Source: Calliopsis andreniformis
Lineage: Eukaryota > Arthropoda > Insecta > Hymenoptera > Andrenidae
NCBI RefSeq assembly: GCF_051401765.1
Contig: NC_135071.1
Span: 9,154,961-9,218,960, forward strand
Length of the DNA: 64,000 bases
Direction: 5' to 3'
Part shown: positions 12,501 to 24,500 of the stretch, in pieces
Layout: each line of letters opens with the position of its first letter
Numbering within the stretch: the first letter of the stretch is position 1
Made by a program: the position numbers and the translations under genes
Notes under the pieces: model-generated
Databases searched by the model: none
Seen by the model: only the letters and a program-made list of their open reading frames with translations
Told to the model about the DNA's origin: nothing

Positions 12501-15500
12501 CAACGACCCGTTATTTCATCGCGAGTACGTTACGCCGCATCATTCGTAAAGTACCACTCGATACAAAGCGAGCAATAGCACAGACTGATTGTGTGTCTGA
12601 CTCCTGGCTTGGCTCGTTGGTCATAAAAAATAAACCATTGATCTGGTGATCCGTGTTCGCGATGAACGACGAAAACTATGCGCCCAAACAATGCAGGAAT
12701 TCGAGGCTCGTTAATTCCTCAGATTTCAATATCAATGTGCCGCTTGTGCAAGTTCATTAAAATCGACCAAAGATGTTCACAGTTGAGGGCAATTGACTTT
12801 TGGCTTGGTGTTATTGTTCAAAGTGTGAGATTTGAAGCGTTTTCAGTGCAAAAGACATTGCTCGTGGTATTTCTCAATTAAAACAAACAAGTCAATATAT
12901 TGCGTCTAAAAAAAGATCTATATCGTTTTCAGAGATCTATATCGTTTTCCCGATGAAAGTTTCAATAGATTGTAAATTGATTTCATGACTAGTTAATACG
13001 TTTTTATGCTCTGTTAACGATTGTTTAGGGTAGTTTTTAAAATAATAAAATAATTTCAAGGATAGTTACTCACCCTTGTACTTTGTATTGTTACTACTGG
13101 AACTCGAGTTCCCTGTTATTGCTGGAAATAGAAAAGAAATGAATTAAAATTTGTAATAAAATCCTTGAATGCTGCTCTTGAGAATCTTATGCGGAATCAT
13201 CTGTTAATCAACACGCCATTATGCATGCAGATATAGTAACTTTCTTGCATCGAAGACTGAGATACAAAGATGATTGTATGTCACAAGTAAATTAGTGACA
13301 AATTGACAGTAGTTCTCTACTTACAGTAAACTTTTATACTCCCGTCAGTGTCCCCTAACGAGTTCCTCGAAACACATTTGTATGATCCGAAATCCGATGC
13401 ACTCACAGAACTTATCATCAGTTTCATGTGAACTTTATATGCGTCCTCCTGTAGTATGGGTTTGTATTTTCCCCCTGAAAGTAATCGTGATCCTCTCAGA
13501 ATTTTTGTCTATACATGTAGAGGAAGTGAAGGTTCTCGATTACCATACATAACTATTTAATTCTTCTTTAAAATTTCTATGTAATGTTTCTACACCATTG
13601 AATCGACTTTAATACAATTTTTATTGAAGTCATTGGAGAATGACAGAAAGTCGATGGATCAAATAATACAAAAATGTGAAAAAATAAGACAAATGCCTGC
13701 ATTCCAACAATTATGGTGACAGTTCTCCAATTATTATCCACATACAAAACCTGAATAACATTTTGTTTAACCAACAATTGCTAGAATATCTTCTCTTTTC
13801 TTGAACGCAGTTCATATTGGTCAAAAGTGTCCTATCAAGAATTGCCGATAGCATAAGCGAAACGAGTGGTAAGTTGAATTGATCGACCGCCGCGGATAAT
13901 AAACGGGCGTTTGAGTCGTCTTTTTGAAAGGAAACGGTCGCGAGGCGTACGAGACGATTCTAGGAATTTCAGCAGCCTTTGAAGGAACGTCACAATGGTT
14001 CAATCAGTTTGTAAGATGGTCTAGTATGTCCCTCTGACTGGTTTATTTTAGTATTCGTCTTGCAACAGTCTAAGTTAACGTGATTTCTGTTTGAATCGAC
14101 ACTATTCAGAGACATTTTCGTTTTTTGGCTCGTAAGGTTCTAGCTTCTGTCGAACGGTGGTGCTATCTTCCGTGAATGGAACGGCTACGTGGATGTAAAG
14201 CGAAATAATGAAAGGAAAGTACGATTGAGGACCGAATAGCGCTGGAAATAATCCTCAATCGGCTCCAAACCGATCGTTTCTGCTGTTAGAATTTTGTCTT
14301 CAAGTGAGTTTGGCATATGATGAAACGCCGTAATGATAGATTGGAATAATTATAGCAACATGCTTTTCAATCCTTTGAATACCTATTTGTTGAATTTTAA
14401 TGATAGGAGAGAGGTGGGATATAATTTTCACGGACTGTAATTACCTAAAAAATGAAAAATGTCCTACAAAAGGAATATTTTTGTTTCTTAATAACACTAA
14501 CGTGTACCCAAATAAGCCTAACTGCAAGCTGCTGCCTCTTCTTCTGACTTTTCTTTTTGTTTTAAAATAAAATCTTTGAGGTTTTCTAGAAACATTTTGT
14601 GATCGTCCAATTTCATTGTTACTGCATCAGGACAGATATTTATTTAACAGCAATAACGTGAATCGTTAGATATTTTTTGTTTGTAAAAAACTTATGTATA
14701 GGACGTCCCTTTCACAACTGTCTGCTTTCAAATCTTACTACTTACAATTATTTTTTTAATTATTCTTGGCAAGTAGTTAACAAAGTCATTTTTTTTAACA
14801 AATAAGACTTCCAATGCTACCAATTAAAACTACAACTATTGATTGCTTCGTTTGCTATACTGTTTGATATTTACCTTCCGAAAAATCTGATATTTTCAAT
14901 TAATTTTGAAGAGTTTGCAGTAACCGTTTGCTGACGTTGAGCTTCCTGACTCGAAATTACGTACTAACGCGATTGTCGGATCAAAATTCACATTGTATGT
15001 ACTATTATTGGTTTCGATACAGATGCAAATGCCGACTAGGCTGGGGAGGTAATAACGGCGGGAGAAAAGGCCAGAGTCTGTGAATTTACAGTGTATACAT
15101 ATACTCGCGTCTTCGGTCGTCTTCATAAATGCCGGATAAAATCGTGTTACGCCTTTAACGTTTCGTTCAGATTCGCATGCATTATTCAAAAGATAATTCC
15201 ATTCGAATAACTGATTGAAAGTGGAATCTGACGAAACGTTGTCTTGCGCATCTGATGTATCAACTAAATAAACGTATTGAAAGCTTTTCTTTGTCGATCA
15301 ACGAAGGAATTGATAAAAGCAATTCAGGAATATTCATAAAACTGCACGATGCTTTCACTGTATACTTTAACATTTTATAATAATGAATTCGATGTTTGTG
15401 GAAAGTACTGTGTTTGAAATATTGGAGTTGATGACGTCACTGCAAATAAATGTGTTTGAAGAATTTGATATTCAAATCTTTCGAATGTAAACAACTGTGT

Positions 15501-18500
15501 AAATCGGTATGTAAATATTTAAATAAATAAAATATCTAGAAGTGATTTAAAAGCCCCAAAGCCATATATCTGTTAATAATTATTCAGGAATAGATTAAGA
15601 GTGTTTAGAAGTTCCTAAAGTAGTAAAGTGTAATAGTTCTCGAGGGAATAGACAAAATGTAACATTACACTAAACGTTTATAGTTTGCTTTTCGTCAATA
15701 TGTGATTGATTATTTTTTCCATGAATAATCTAACAGATTCAATTATTTAAAGGACCAATAGTAACATGAAAGCTACAAGTTTGAATTTGAAACTGTTTCA
15801 AACCATTTTCAGGGTTACTAAAATGTATTTATAAAGTGTGATAAATTTTAAAGGACAATTCTACTACAAGTACATGTGTTAAATTGCAGCCGACGCTTCG
15901 TTTTCGAGATATTAATTATTGAAAGGACTTCAAGTGCACGTGAAATGTGTCTGACTTTGCTTATTGCACTGTCTTATTCTTCTAACACTGTTGCAAACCA
16001 GACTAACGTACGTCGGTGAAGGTCCTCTAACGCATGCCAGTAGAGGTCCTGAAGTCAGACACAGTTCATGCGCACTTTACGTGTATCTTTAATAATTAAT
16101 AACTCTGAAACGAGATTTCTGACACCTGTTGTCAAACGTTCTAAATGTATAGCGAGAATTTTTAATATTTTTTAAGAATACTGCGCTTGAAAATATTTAT
16201 CAAATATTCTTTTACAACACACAAGTCAGATTCCTTAAGACTCGCTGCAGACGAGTGTTTTTTTTGCCATAGCGCGTTGTAGCGACAAAGATAATTCCAA
16301 ATTCTTAATAGTAGAAAACAAGGAAAGACATACGAACACGGCAACTTGGTGGCACGTTTGCATATTTTCAAAAGAACGCAGATCCTGTTTCGCCGCTTTG
16401 CGTGAATTTGTCGCTACAACTTGCCGCAAACTTATCGTCAAATTGCTGCGTTCGTATGTCTTTCCTTGTTTTTCACACTTGATAATTTGAAATTATCCTT
16501 GTTGCTACAATGCACTGCAGCAAAGTGCCATGGCGGCAAAAAAACATTCGTCTGCAGCGGGCCTAAATCTTTTTTCTTGCTTCTGGTCTCTAACGTGAAG
16601 CAAAGAAAATTATAAGGCAAGAGGCTAAGTTAAGCCTGTTCCAATTTTTAACTTATTCCCTTGTATTCCTTATCCCAATGTGGTCGTAGCTAACTGCTCC
16701 GCTCCAAAGTAAAATTCACAATGAAACTTTTGGAAAATTTTCATGCACCAGATGTTAGGTACACTGAAGTGGGATCTCCTACTGACGAGTGCAGCAGCAA
16801 CGTCAATTAAAGGAACTAAATTCAGGCAAGGTGGAAGGCCAGGTAACGCGGTCTCGTGGGTGGAAAAGAACCGAGTCTGGCTTTAGTGTGCGTCAAAACG
16901 TGTTCGACGTGAACCGCGGGCAAGTATATCGTGATGCAGGGGAAATACGAGGATCTGAAAGGAACGGTGGATCGATGGAAAGTATTAAAGCTGCCTTTTA
17001 TGGGTCGGGCATAAAGCAGAGCGGAACGTTTATACCTGCGCTTCGCCAGTGCGCGTGTTTATGCATTTGGCATCAAGGGTTCGTTACTCAAACGACTCGT
17101 TACAACTGGTTACTTTTCTTCTTGGGGAATACTCCTTGTGGGATGCCAGTATAGACGTGTGATTATACCTCGGAAGGTCAGACCGATCCACGGAAACGGA
17201 AATTATCGTTAACAATGTGCGAGTGTTGCGGTATTGAATTACTTTTGCATACGTGATCATAGTACTTGGTAGGAAACAGCTCGTACTCTGTTGTAACAAA
17301 CCTTGCGAGACTATTTCGTCTTTGTCCCTGGTCCAATAGTTGATGGACTTAGGATAGGCCTCGGAATTGCACTCCAAAGTTAATCCCTGTCCCTCTCGAG
17401 CTCCTACCAGTTGATTCTGCACCCATATCATGGGTGGGACTGGAAAGAAGAAAGAAAACCGCTTTATTGTACTATGCTTTAAACATTGAATATTTTTTTA
17501 TTTGTTTGCTTCTTATCCTAGCCCTTCGTCAGTAATCTAAGAATTTTAAAGCGTAGCTCTTGTTACTCTTGAAGTTCTCCTCGGAAACTAAAAAGAAACT
17601 AAAAGAAAGAGCGTAAGCTTTCTGAAGGAAAACTATTAGACAATACTATATCACGAACTTTTATAGGTTCTTTAAAAGCCTAGAACGTCAAACAAACCGT
17701 TGGCGAACTTGAACGACCCAGATTGTTGACAGTGTTTCGAAAAAAAATGATTGCTAACGAAGGGCTAGGATAACTATTGATTCCACGCACTCGACTGAAT
17801 CATTTTTGCTACAATAGTGACCCCACAGTGACACTAATAAACTTTACATAATTGTATGCTTACAATGAACGATGAGCATAATCCTTTTACTGACAGAAGG
17901 CGGCACACCATTGGATGCGATACAAAGATACGCCCCCATGTGTAATCGATTCACTTTGGTAATAGTAAAGTTTGACCCATCAACGGTTGCAACTGTAACA
18001 GGAAACAAGTTGGTAACAATTAAACTTCATCCCTTCCATTTTTAGGTGATTGCAACTACAGAAACAGTATCTGTAAGGGAAACACGAGATGAATGTTGAA
18101 GTGTAATTACTACAAACATGACAGTTATCGAAATTTGATATATATTCCAATTTTGCATCACTTTACTTACATCCAGATGAAAAATTTTAAAACATCGTCA
18201 GAACGTAACACATACAGGTAGAACGTTATTATTTTTTCGTAAGAGGAATGCTTCTATACGTTTTAGAGTTAAACGAATTTTACGCGTAGAGTGTTTCGCT
18301 ACCGGCTGTTGAGGCATCCTGAATGTTTTTTTTATTTTCCTCCCCTCCCCCAAAGTTTCATTGAAGTTGTAGTTCCCGACAGTTTGGCATACGAGTGTGA
18401 AGTTTTCGAAACGGGCTCGGACAACTTTTTCAGCGTCAGTATATTTCCACACGGTCGGCACAGATCAGGATACAATGAAAACGTCAAAAATATCGACCTA

Positions 18501-21500
18501 CTATAAACTTTTTCTAATGCAATCGAAAACAGATTCACGTTCACCTTTTTCCTCGATCAAATTCTCGCATTTTTTAACTTCAAACAACTCCCGCTCACTT
18601 TGTAGTAGTTTTTTCATTAGCAACGCAATAAATTTGCGATAGCAATTTCGCAAAATGAGAACGTTATTTCGTTGCTCGGAAAGAATATGAAAATATAAAA
18701 ACGAACGTGTGATAGTTGAACCGCGTGAAATTTTTCGTTTCTATGGTAAAAGTACTAACAGAAAATCACTGGGTCCAGACGAGTGCAGTAAAACAGTTCG
18801 GTGTTGTCTTCCGCGTACGTCAGTAAATTTAGTTTACTCGGCCGGAAGTCAAGGCAGTCCACATCCGTCCGTTAACCGCAATTAAATCTGTTGGAATATT
18901 TGCTTCTAACTAGGAAACTCCACGATTTCAAATAGGGGAAAACGAAAACCGCTGAAAATCTACAGAATGACGATTTACCACTTGTTTGTTGGTTTTATTA
19001 CGAAAGTATTAAAGTCTACGATGATTCTAACACACGAATCGTTTTATAAAAGTTTTACTGATTGTATTATTTTAGATTTTCGAACGAAACCAATAAAATA
19101 CATTGATTGTGTTTACTGCTTTTTTTAGTACAACTGGCGGTCACAGAACGTGCACCATTTCCGTTGTTTCATCAAAGGATAGTAACCTATGCCACAAAAA
19201 CCTGCATCATTTAGTTAGTCATAGAAAAACTTTTACGAACAAGTCTCCTTTTCCTATCACATGGAAATTTTATGTTGCTATTAAGGTTGTATATACTGGC
19301 TGGACTAGCTAGGTGATATCACCTAAATATTTGCCTTGTTTATTGCTGTACAAAAATATTTCTCAGGACAAAGTACGTTATACAAGAACGGAAAGAATTC
19401 TTTTTAAACTCTTTTTTGCGAGATTTCAAGATGACATGTTGCATGTTTAAGATAACTCTATTTGTTGCTTGAATATTTAGGAGATTTTTATATTTAAATG
19501 TAAAAATATAGAAAAAATATATGATTCTATTTAAAAAAAATACAGAAACTTAATTTGAAGTTTCGTACAAAAGTGATGTCGCAAACAATTTTTTTTGCGA
19601 TTATACGTACACCTTGAAAAAGTGCAACTTTATTTTGAGAAGTTGTCTCATATAATAATACAAATATTTAGGTGATCATATTTACTTGGTCCACCCTGTA
19701 TAATACACAGAGCACGAACTTTGAAAGTTGTCGACTTTTTCCGTATTACACAGCTTTTTATCATAGTATTTTTATCATAGTGTGGTAAATTTCATATGCA
19801 GAAGAAATAAACGTATAATATGGAAGGAAACCAGGTTTAAACAAACAGTAATCTTAAGCTATTCAGTGGTTCATAGTAACCGGACGAGACATGCACGCGA
19901 AACTCACAGTACGCATAGCACCCTTTCGGTGTTTGCCAATTTCAATGCAAATATACGAGGTCTTCCTCTCCTATGCAAACGTATCGCCGTCCTCTAACCT
20001 ATTGGCCTTGCTCGAACGCGGTATGTTTGCCTTCCTTCGAGACTACAGCTTCAGTTACTGTATCGTGAATCGGTTCAGGATAAGCTCCCGCAGTTTAACA
20101 GGGATATTTCGATGCCTTCAATCCATTTATTGAAATTGAGATATCGATGAAATATCAAAACTAAGTAAATATCTTATGATTAACTCTTCAAGTATTTATG
20201 GACCTTCTGTTACGTAACATTTTACTCTTATTTTTACCTGTAAAACGGATTGGTCGAAGATCGAACGAAAAAGTGTGGGACAGGCAGTATTGTACAGGGT
20301 GTTTCCAAACATGTGGGATATTTTTAGAGGATATGCTCTACATACGTAGACAATGAAAAAAGTTCAGAGGAACATATGTCCAGAATTGTTTAGTTTTTTA
20401 GTTACACGATATTTTGTGTCGCGTAAAACGTTGGCTTAAATCCCGTGAAAAATAAGAAACATGTGAAACACTTTTGCAGGATAGATTGTAGATACAAAAA
20501 CAACGAAAAAGGTTCAAATATGAATATACCCCAAAATGCATAGTTCTTAAGTTGCGTGTTATTTCATATTGTTATATTAGTCCACTTTTTGTCAAAGCAT
20601 CTGAAATTATGTCCTTTGTTCTTTAGACACGTAAAAGGCGGATCATACGTTTTTCTACCTACTACAGGTTCCAGTCTTCTATTTGATACATATATCGACT
20701 TCGTATTTAACGTGTTGAGATAACATAAAGTGTTTGGAAAATGTATGTAGGACATTAGTAGAACATTGCCGCTATTTGTAAGACGTCCTAAATGCTTAGA
20801 ACAAACGTTTTAAAGTCGTCCTCCTAAAGACATCTGTATGATATTCTAAAGAAGTCTTAAAGATGTCATGTTTTGTAATAACAAACATCCACAAGATATG
20901 CTGTATGTATTGATACTCACATATCAATAACACGTATTGTCATTTTTAACAAAATTTCGATTTTGAGTGTTCCTACGTTTACTTCTGATTTGGTGCCAAA
21001 TCACTTTAATACAAAAATAAGGACAAATTATTTACAGATTTAATGTACAATTAAATGAAACCATATATCAGTATTTTGAATTTTACTGGTTAATTACTGT
21101 ATTAGCTGTCTTGAAATATGAAGCTACTCTGAAATAATCATTCTTCTTACACTTCTGTAAAATTTCATTTTCATCAGATACGTGGTAAAATGAGGGTATT
21201 AATATGTAGTAATGAAAGTTCGTATGATGTACAAGCTCTGAAAGTTTATTGTATTTTGCATGCGCAGGGTGGTTTACGTTTCAGGAGATAATAGTTTGAC
21301 GACGAATCGCTCGGTTCAGAAGCTTGTGAAGGTAGTATCGAGTAAACTATTAACACCAAATGTGTCCCTGCAAGGATTAAGGCTGACCTTTCTCGTCATT
21401 CCCCAGCAGTATGAACTGGCTATCTTCTCGCCGCCAGGAGATGCTCGGTTCTGGTGACCCTGTCGCAATGCAACGTAAAGTTACGTTACTGCCTTCTCGT

Positions 21501-24500
21501 ACTACCATGTCTGTGCTCGTTTGATAATCCACGATGTCAGGAGGAACTGTAAAAAATAAGATATTCTGATTATATATGGTTATATTTCTAGTAATATTAC
21601 ATGCTAGTGACGAGTTTAGATCGTGAAACAAATATTTATCAATAATTTGTCAACGATTCATCGATGGTCCATAATGCAATTGTCTTACTATTTAGATCCA
21701 CGTAAATTCTTGTAAGAATACAAATTGAAATAAAAAAAAGTAGGTAAAGTAAATGTCAAATAACTCTGTCACATGAGTTTATTGTGCTTCTTCTTTATGT
21801 GAACACGAGACAGAGAATTGTCACCCCTTTGATACACGCAACAAAAGAAATTGGAATTTCGGTCAAAGAATAAATACAGAGACTTCTTTGAATACTCGTG
21901 TCATTCAGGGTGACATGGATGTGTGTATCTTTCAGAATTGCGTGCATATATTGTGGAGCATAAAATAGAGCTTTCGATTATTTTCGTTTCATCCTTTGGT
22001 TTTGCCGAATTAAGACAGCCGTAATAGCAAATTTTCTCCCGTTCTGTATTTATCCGAGCCTGGTTTCAGAATATGTCCAAGATGGTTATTCAAAAGGAAC
22101 AAATTTCATCTTATAGAACCACTTCTTTTGTCTCCTTAGTCATAATTTTACTTTCAGAGAGTACAGATTTATTACTTTTATTGTCTTAATTTCAAAAGGT
22201 CATAAATTATATCGTGAGACAGCTAGACTACTATTGTATTTGAAAGAATTATGCATCGTTCCTTACGAAGAAACTGTGCATTGCTCGTATGCACATACAG
22301 CACAAAATAAAAGTACCATCAACTTTAACCTATTCCTTTACTATCATCGCGAGACTGAAAACTTTGATAATCCACCTTGCCTGACTTTTACTTATTACAA
22401 ATTCAAGTTATTTTTACAATACGGAGCACAACCAATGGATATACTGTGAAAACAATTCTATAATGTATTATCTGTTTACAAAACAGCAACTTGATTTATC
22501 TGTAGAAATGACTCGACATACCCAGCTACTAAGGTTACTAGTCTGAGTTTGTATTAATTATTTCTGGTAAAATAACAGTGCTTACTGGAAACAGGTCGCA
22601 TCGATGCCATTATCGCGTCAATTCAAAATGTACGAGAAAACTAAAGTTCACTTTTGTATGCACCTATAATTTGTGCAAGTCGGTGACACAGTGACCCCGT
22701 GCCACCTGATACAGCGTCAGGTCATGCGTGTTGCTTCACATCCGTAAAATCTGGAATTCCACGCGTTTGTCTCGCGTGACCCTGTGTTTGTTTCGAGGAG
22801 AGAATTCGAGCGAGAAAAGTATTAATTAACGCGTGGAGAGACATGTTTTCTTCGGTACAATTTATACCTGTATACTCATTAAATCGTTCACGCCTTATTA
22901 TAACTACAATTGTTTAGTAATATATTCTCAAATTCTGCTCATTGCAATACGTTTGGTAGAAAATTTGATGATAAACGTAATGTGCATATCGTAATTAAAC
23001 GTCAAATTAAATCACTACGTATATCGAATTATACATACGGGTTTGTATGCACGCAGCAAATTTCTATTAATTACAATGAAATTTGATTTAAGAGAAACTA
23101 AATATACACGGGCTTACTATCCCAACAAGGGTTCATTTTCATGTAATTATTAGTATTTTTCCAAACAGTCAATATATTGGTTCACGGGAATTAAAAGAGT
23201 TAATATACATTAGAATGTATTTGTACAAGAATATTATTTACTCATACTACTTGCCTAATTGTGTAGACTATCATTGACCAGTAATGTTTGCCTCAGGAAG
23301 TCTTTTTTAGTAATTTGTGAAACGAAGTACCGTCGAACGGGATAATCAATCGGTGCTGTAATCCACACCCGGAAATTCGTGTTCGCGTGTACATAATTGC
23401 GTTTCAAAGCGGTAAATCCATCCCTCTTGCACTCGCATTCCGCTTACGCGACAAGTTTCACCCCTTCCCCCCTGTAGTAATACTTAACGCAACAATAGTC
23501 TTCCTTAAGCTGCGCCTAACAACGCGTACTAAGGTTATGTCTGTTCATGCATAAATTTTCCTATATTGTATACGCACTTGTTCATAAAGACAGGAATACG
23601 ACTCGAATCGAGGGCGAAGGGAATGTTACTGGATGGTCGATGCAGTTGCATGTGTAAAGGGACGTAGTAATAAACTGGGGAACGATAACGTAAATGAGCA
23701 CATCGATAACATGATCTCTGATTAAAATGAAATTACAAGATAGCGGTAGAAGTGCATTCAGACTCCCTGGCGTCGGCAATGAAAATCAAAAGCCTTCAGT
23801 CGATCTTTGAATAAGCGTTTTATAACTCTCTACGCTTTTGTTAACATTGGATATTGTGACTGTTGAAATTAAGATATAATTTTCAGATTATGGTCTAAAC
23901 ATTGCTTTAAATTTACAAAACCAGAGTCAATTATCATCAATTTGTACAGAAATTATTTAAATTGTTTACGTCTACCGTGACTAAACGAAAATTAGTCTTA
24001 GAAAGATTGAGGGGTTTCATTGTGATAAAGGCTTGTTATATCTACAATTCACTAATTGAAAACTCAAAAGACCTTCAAAATATGCTTCTTGTGTAAAATA
24101 TCAACATATACATTCGGAACAATATTTATTATTCCTCATCCATTTCCTAACTAGGATGGTCTAATTAGGAACTTTCATGCATCACAATATATAAAAGTAT
24201 CATACTGCATATGAATCTGCATATGAAGTCTGAGAACAATATTTTTAGATATTTGATCTAAAGATTTTGATCTTGTGTGCATTTTACGTATTTAAATCCC
24301 AAAGTATATTAATTCCACTTGCCTTCTATGGCTCTGGAGTTCGAATAGACGTAAAATTATTTAAAAATGGCTAGTTTTGAATTTGTACTATTCTTCAATT
24401 CACCGACTCATATGTAAACAGGAATGGTATGAAACCTGGTGTCCAGTGTCAGCACAAGCTAGAAAAGAAACTTTTCAAATGCAGTAGAGATTGCGCCAGC

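Larger units (their letters stand above)
6567..13073 (-). other. Intron between exons 7 and 8 of the modelled DIP-like coding sequence
   Basis: 6.5 kb of non-coding sequence. It holds an AAGACGTC-type element (7335-7724), a putative inverted-repeat element (11302-11963), a 19-bp tandem duplication (12915-12951) and a GC-richer patch at about 9950-10450. That patch is open in several frames on both strands, but I see no domain, splice context or conserved motif in it. The rest is unremarkable AT-rich sequence. Confidence 0.75.
13475..17301 (-). other. Intron between the two Ig3 exons
   Basis: 3.8 kb. It holds a 10-bp-stem inverted repeat (14222-14261), a diverged copy of the GGTGTTCG-type MITE (about 15835-16147) and a long foldback (about 16225-16575). 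Open frames around 16789-17154 are in a moderately GC-rich stretch with no recognisable domain, and they run into the Ig3 exon on the other strand. Confidence 0.75.
17993..21387 (-). other. Intron between the two Ig2 exons
   Basis: 3.4 kb. It holds a MITE with TIRs at 19292-19702, a one-ended element beginning TACAGGGTGTTTCC (about 20291-20580) and a degenerate AAGACGTC-type fragment (20771-20875). No other exon was supported; overlapping open frames at 18198-18642 show no domain. Confidence 0.75.

Noticed and set aside
16235..16620. Pairs of similar peptides read from opposite strands, with SLF and YVCLS-like words
   Set aside because: They are the two arms of a foldback repeat translated in mirror orientation.
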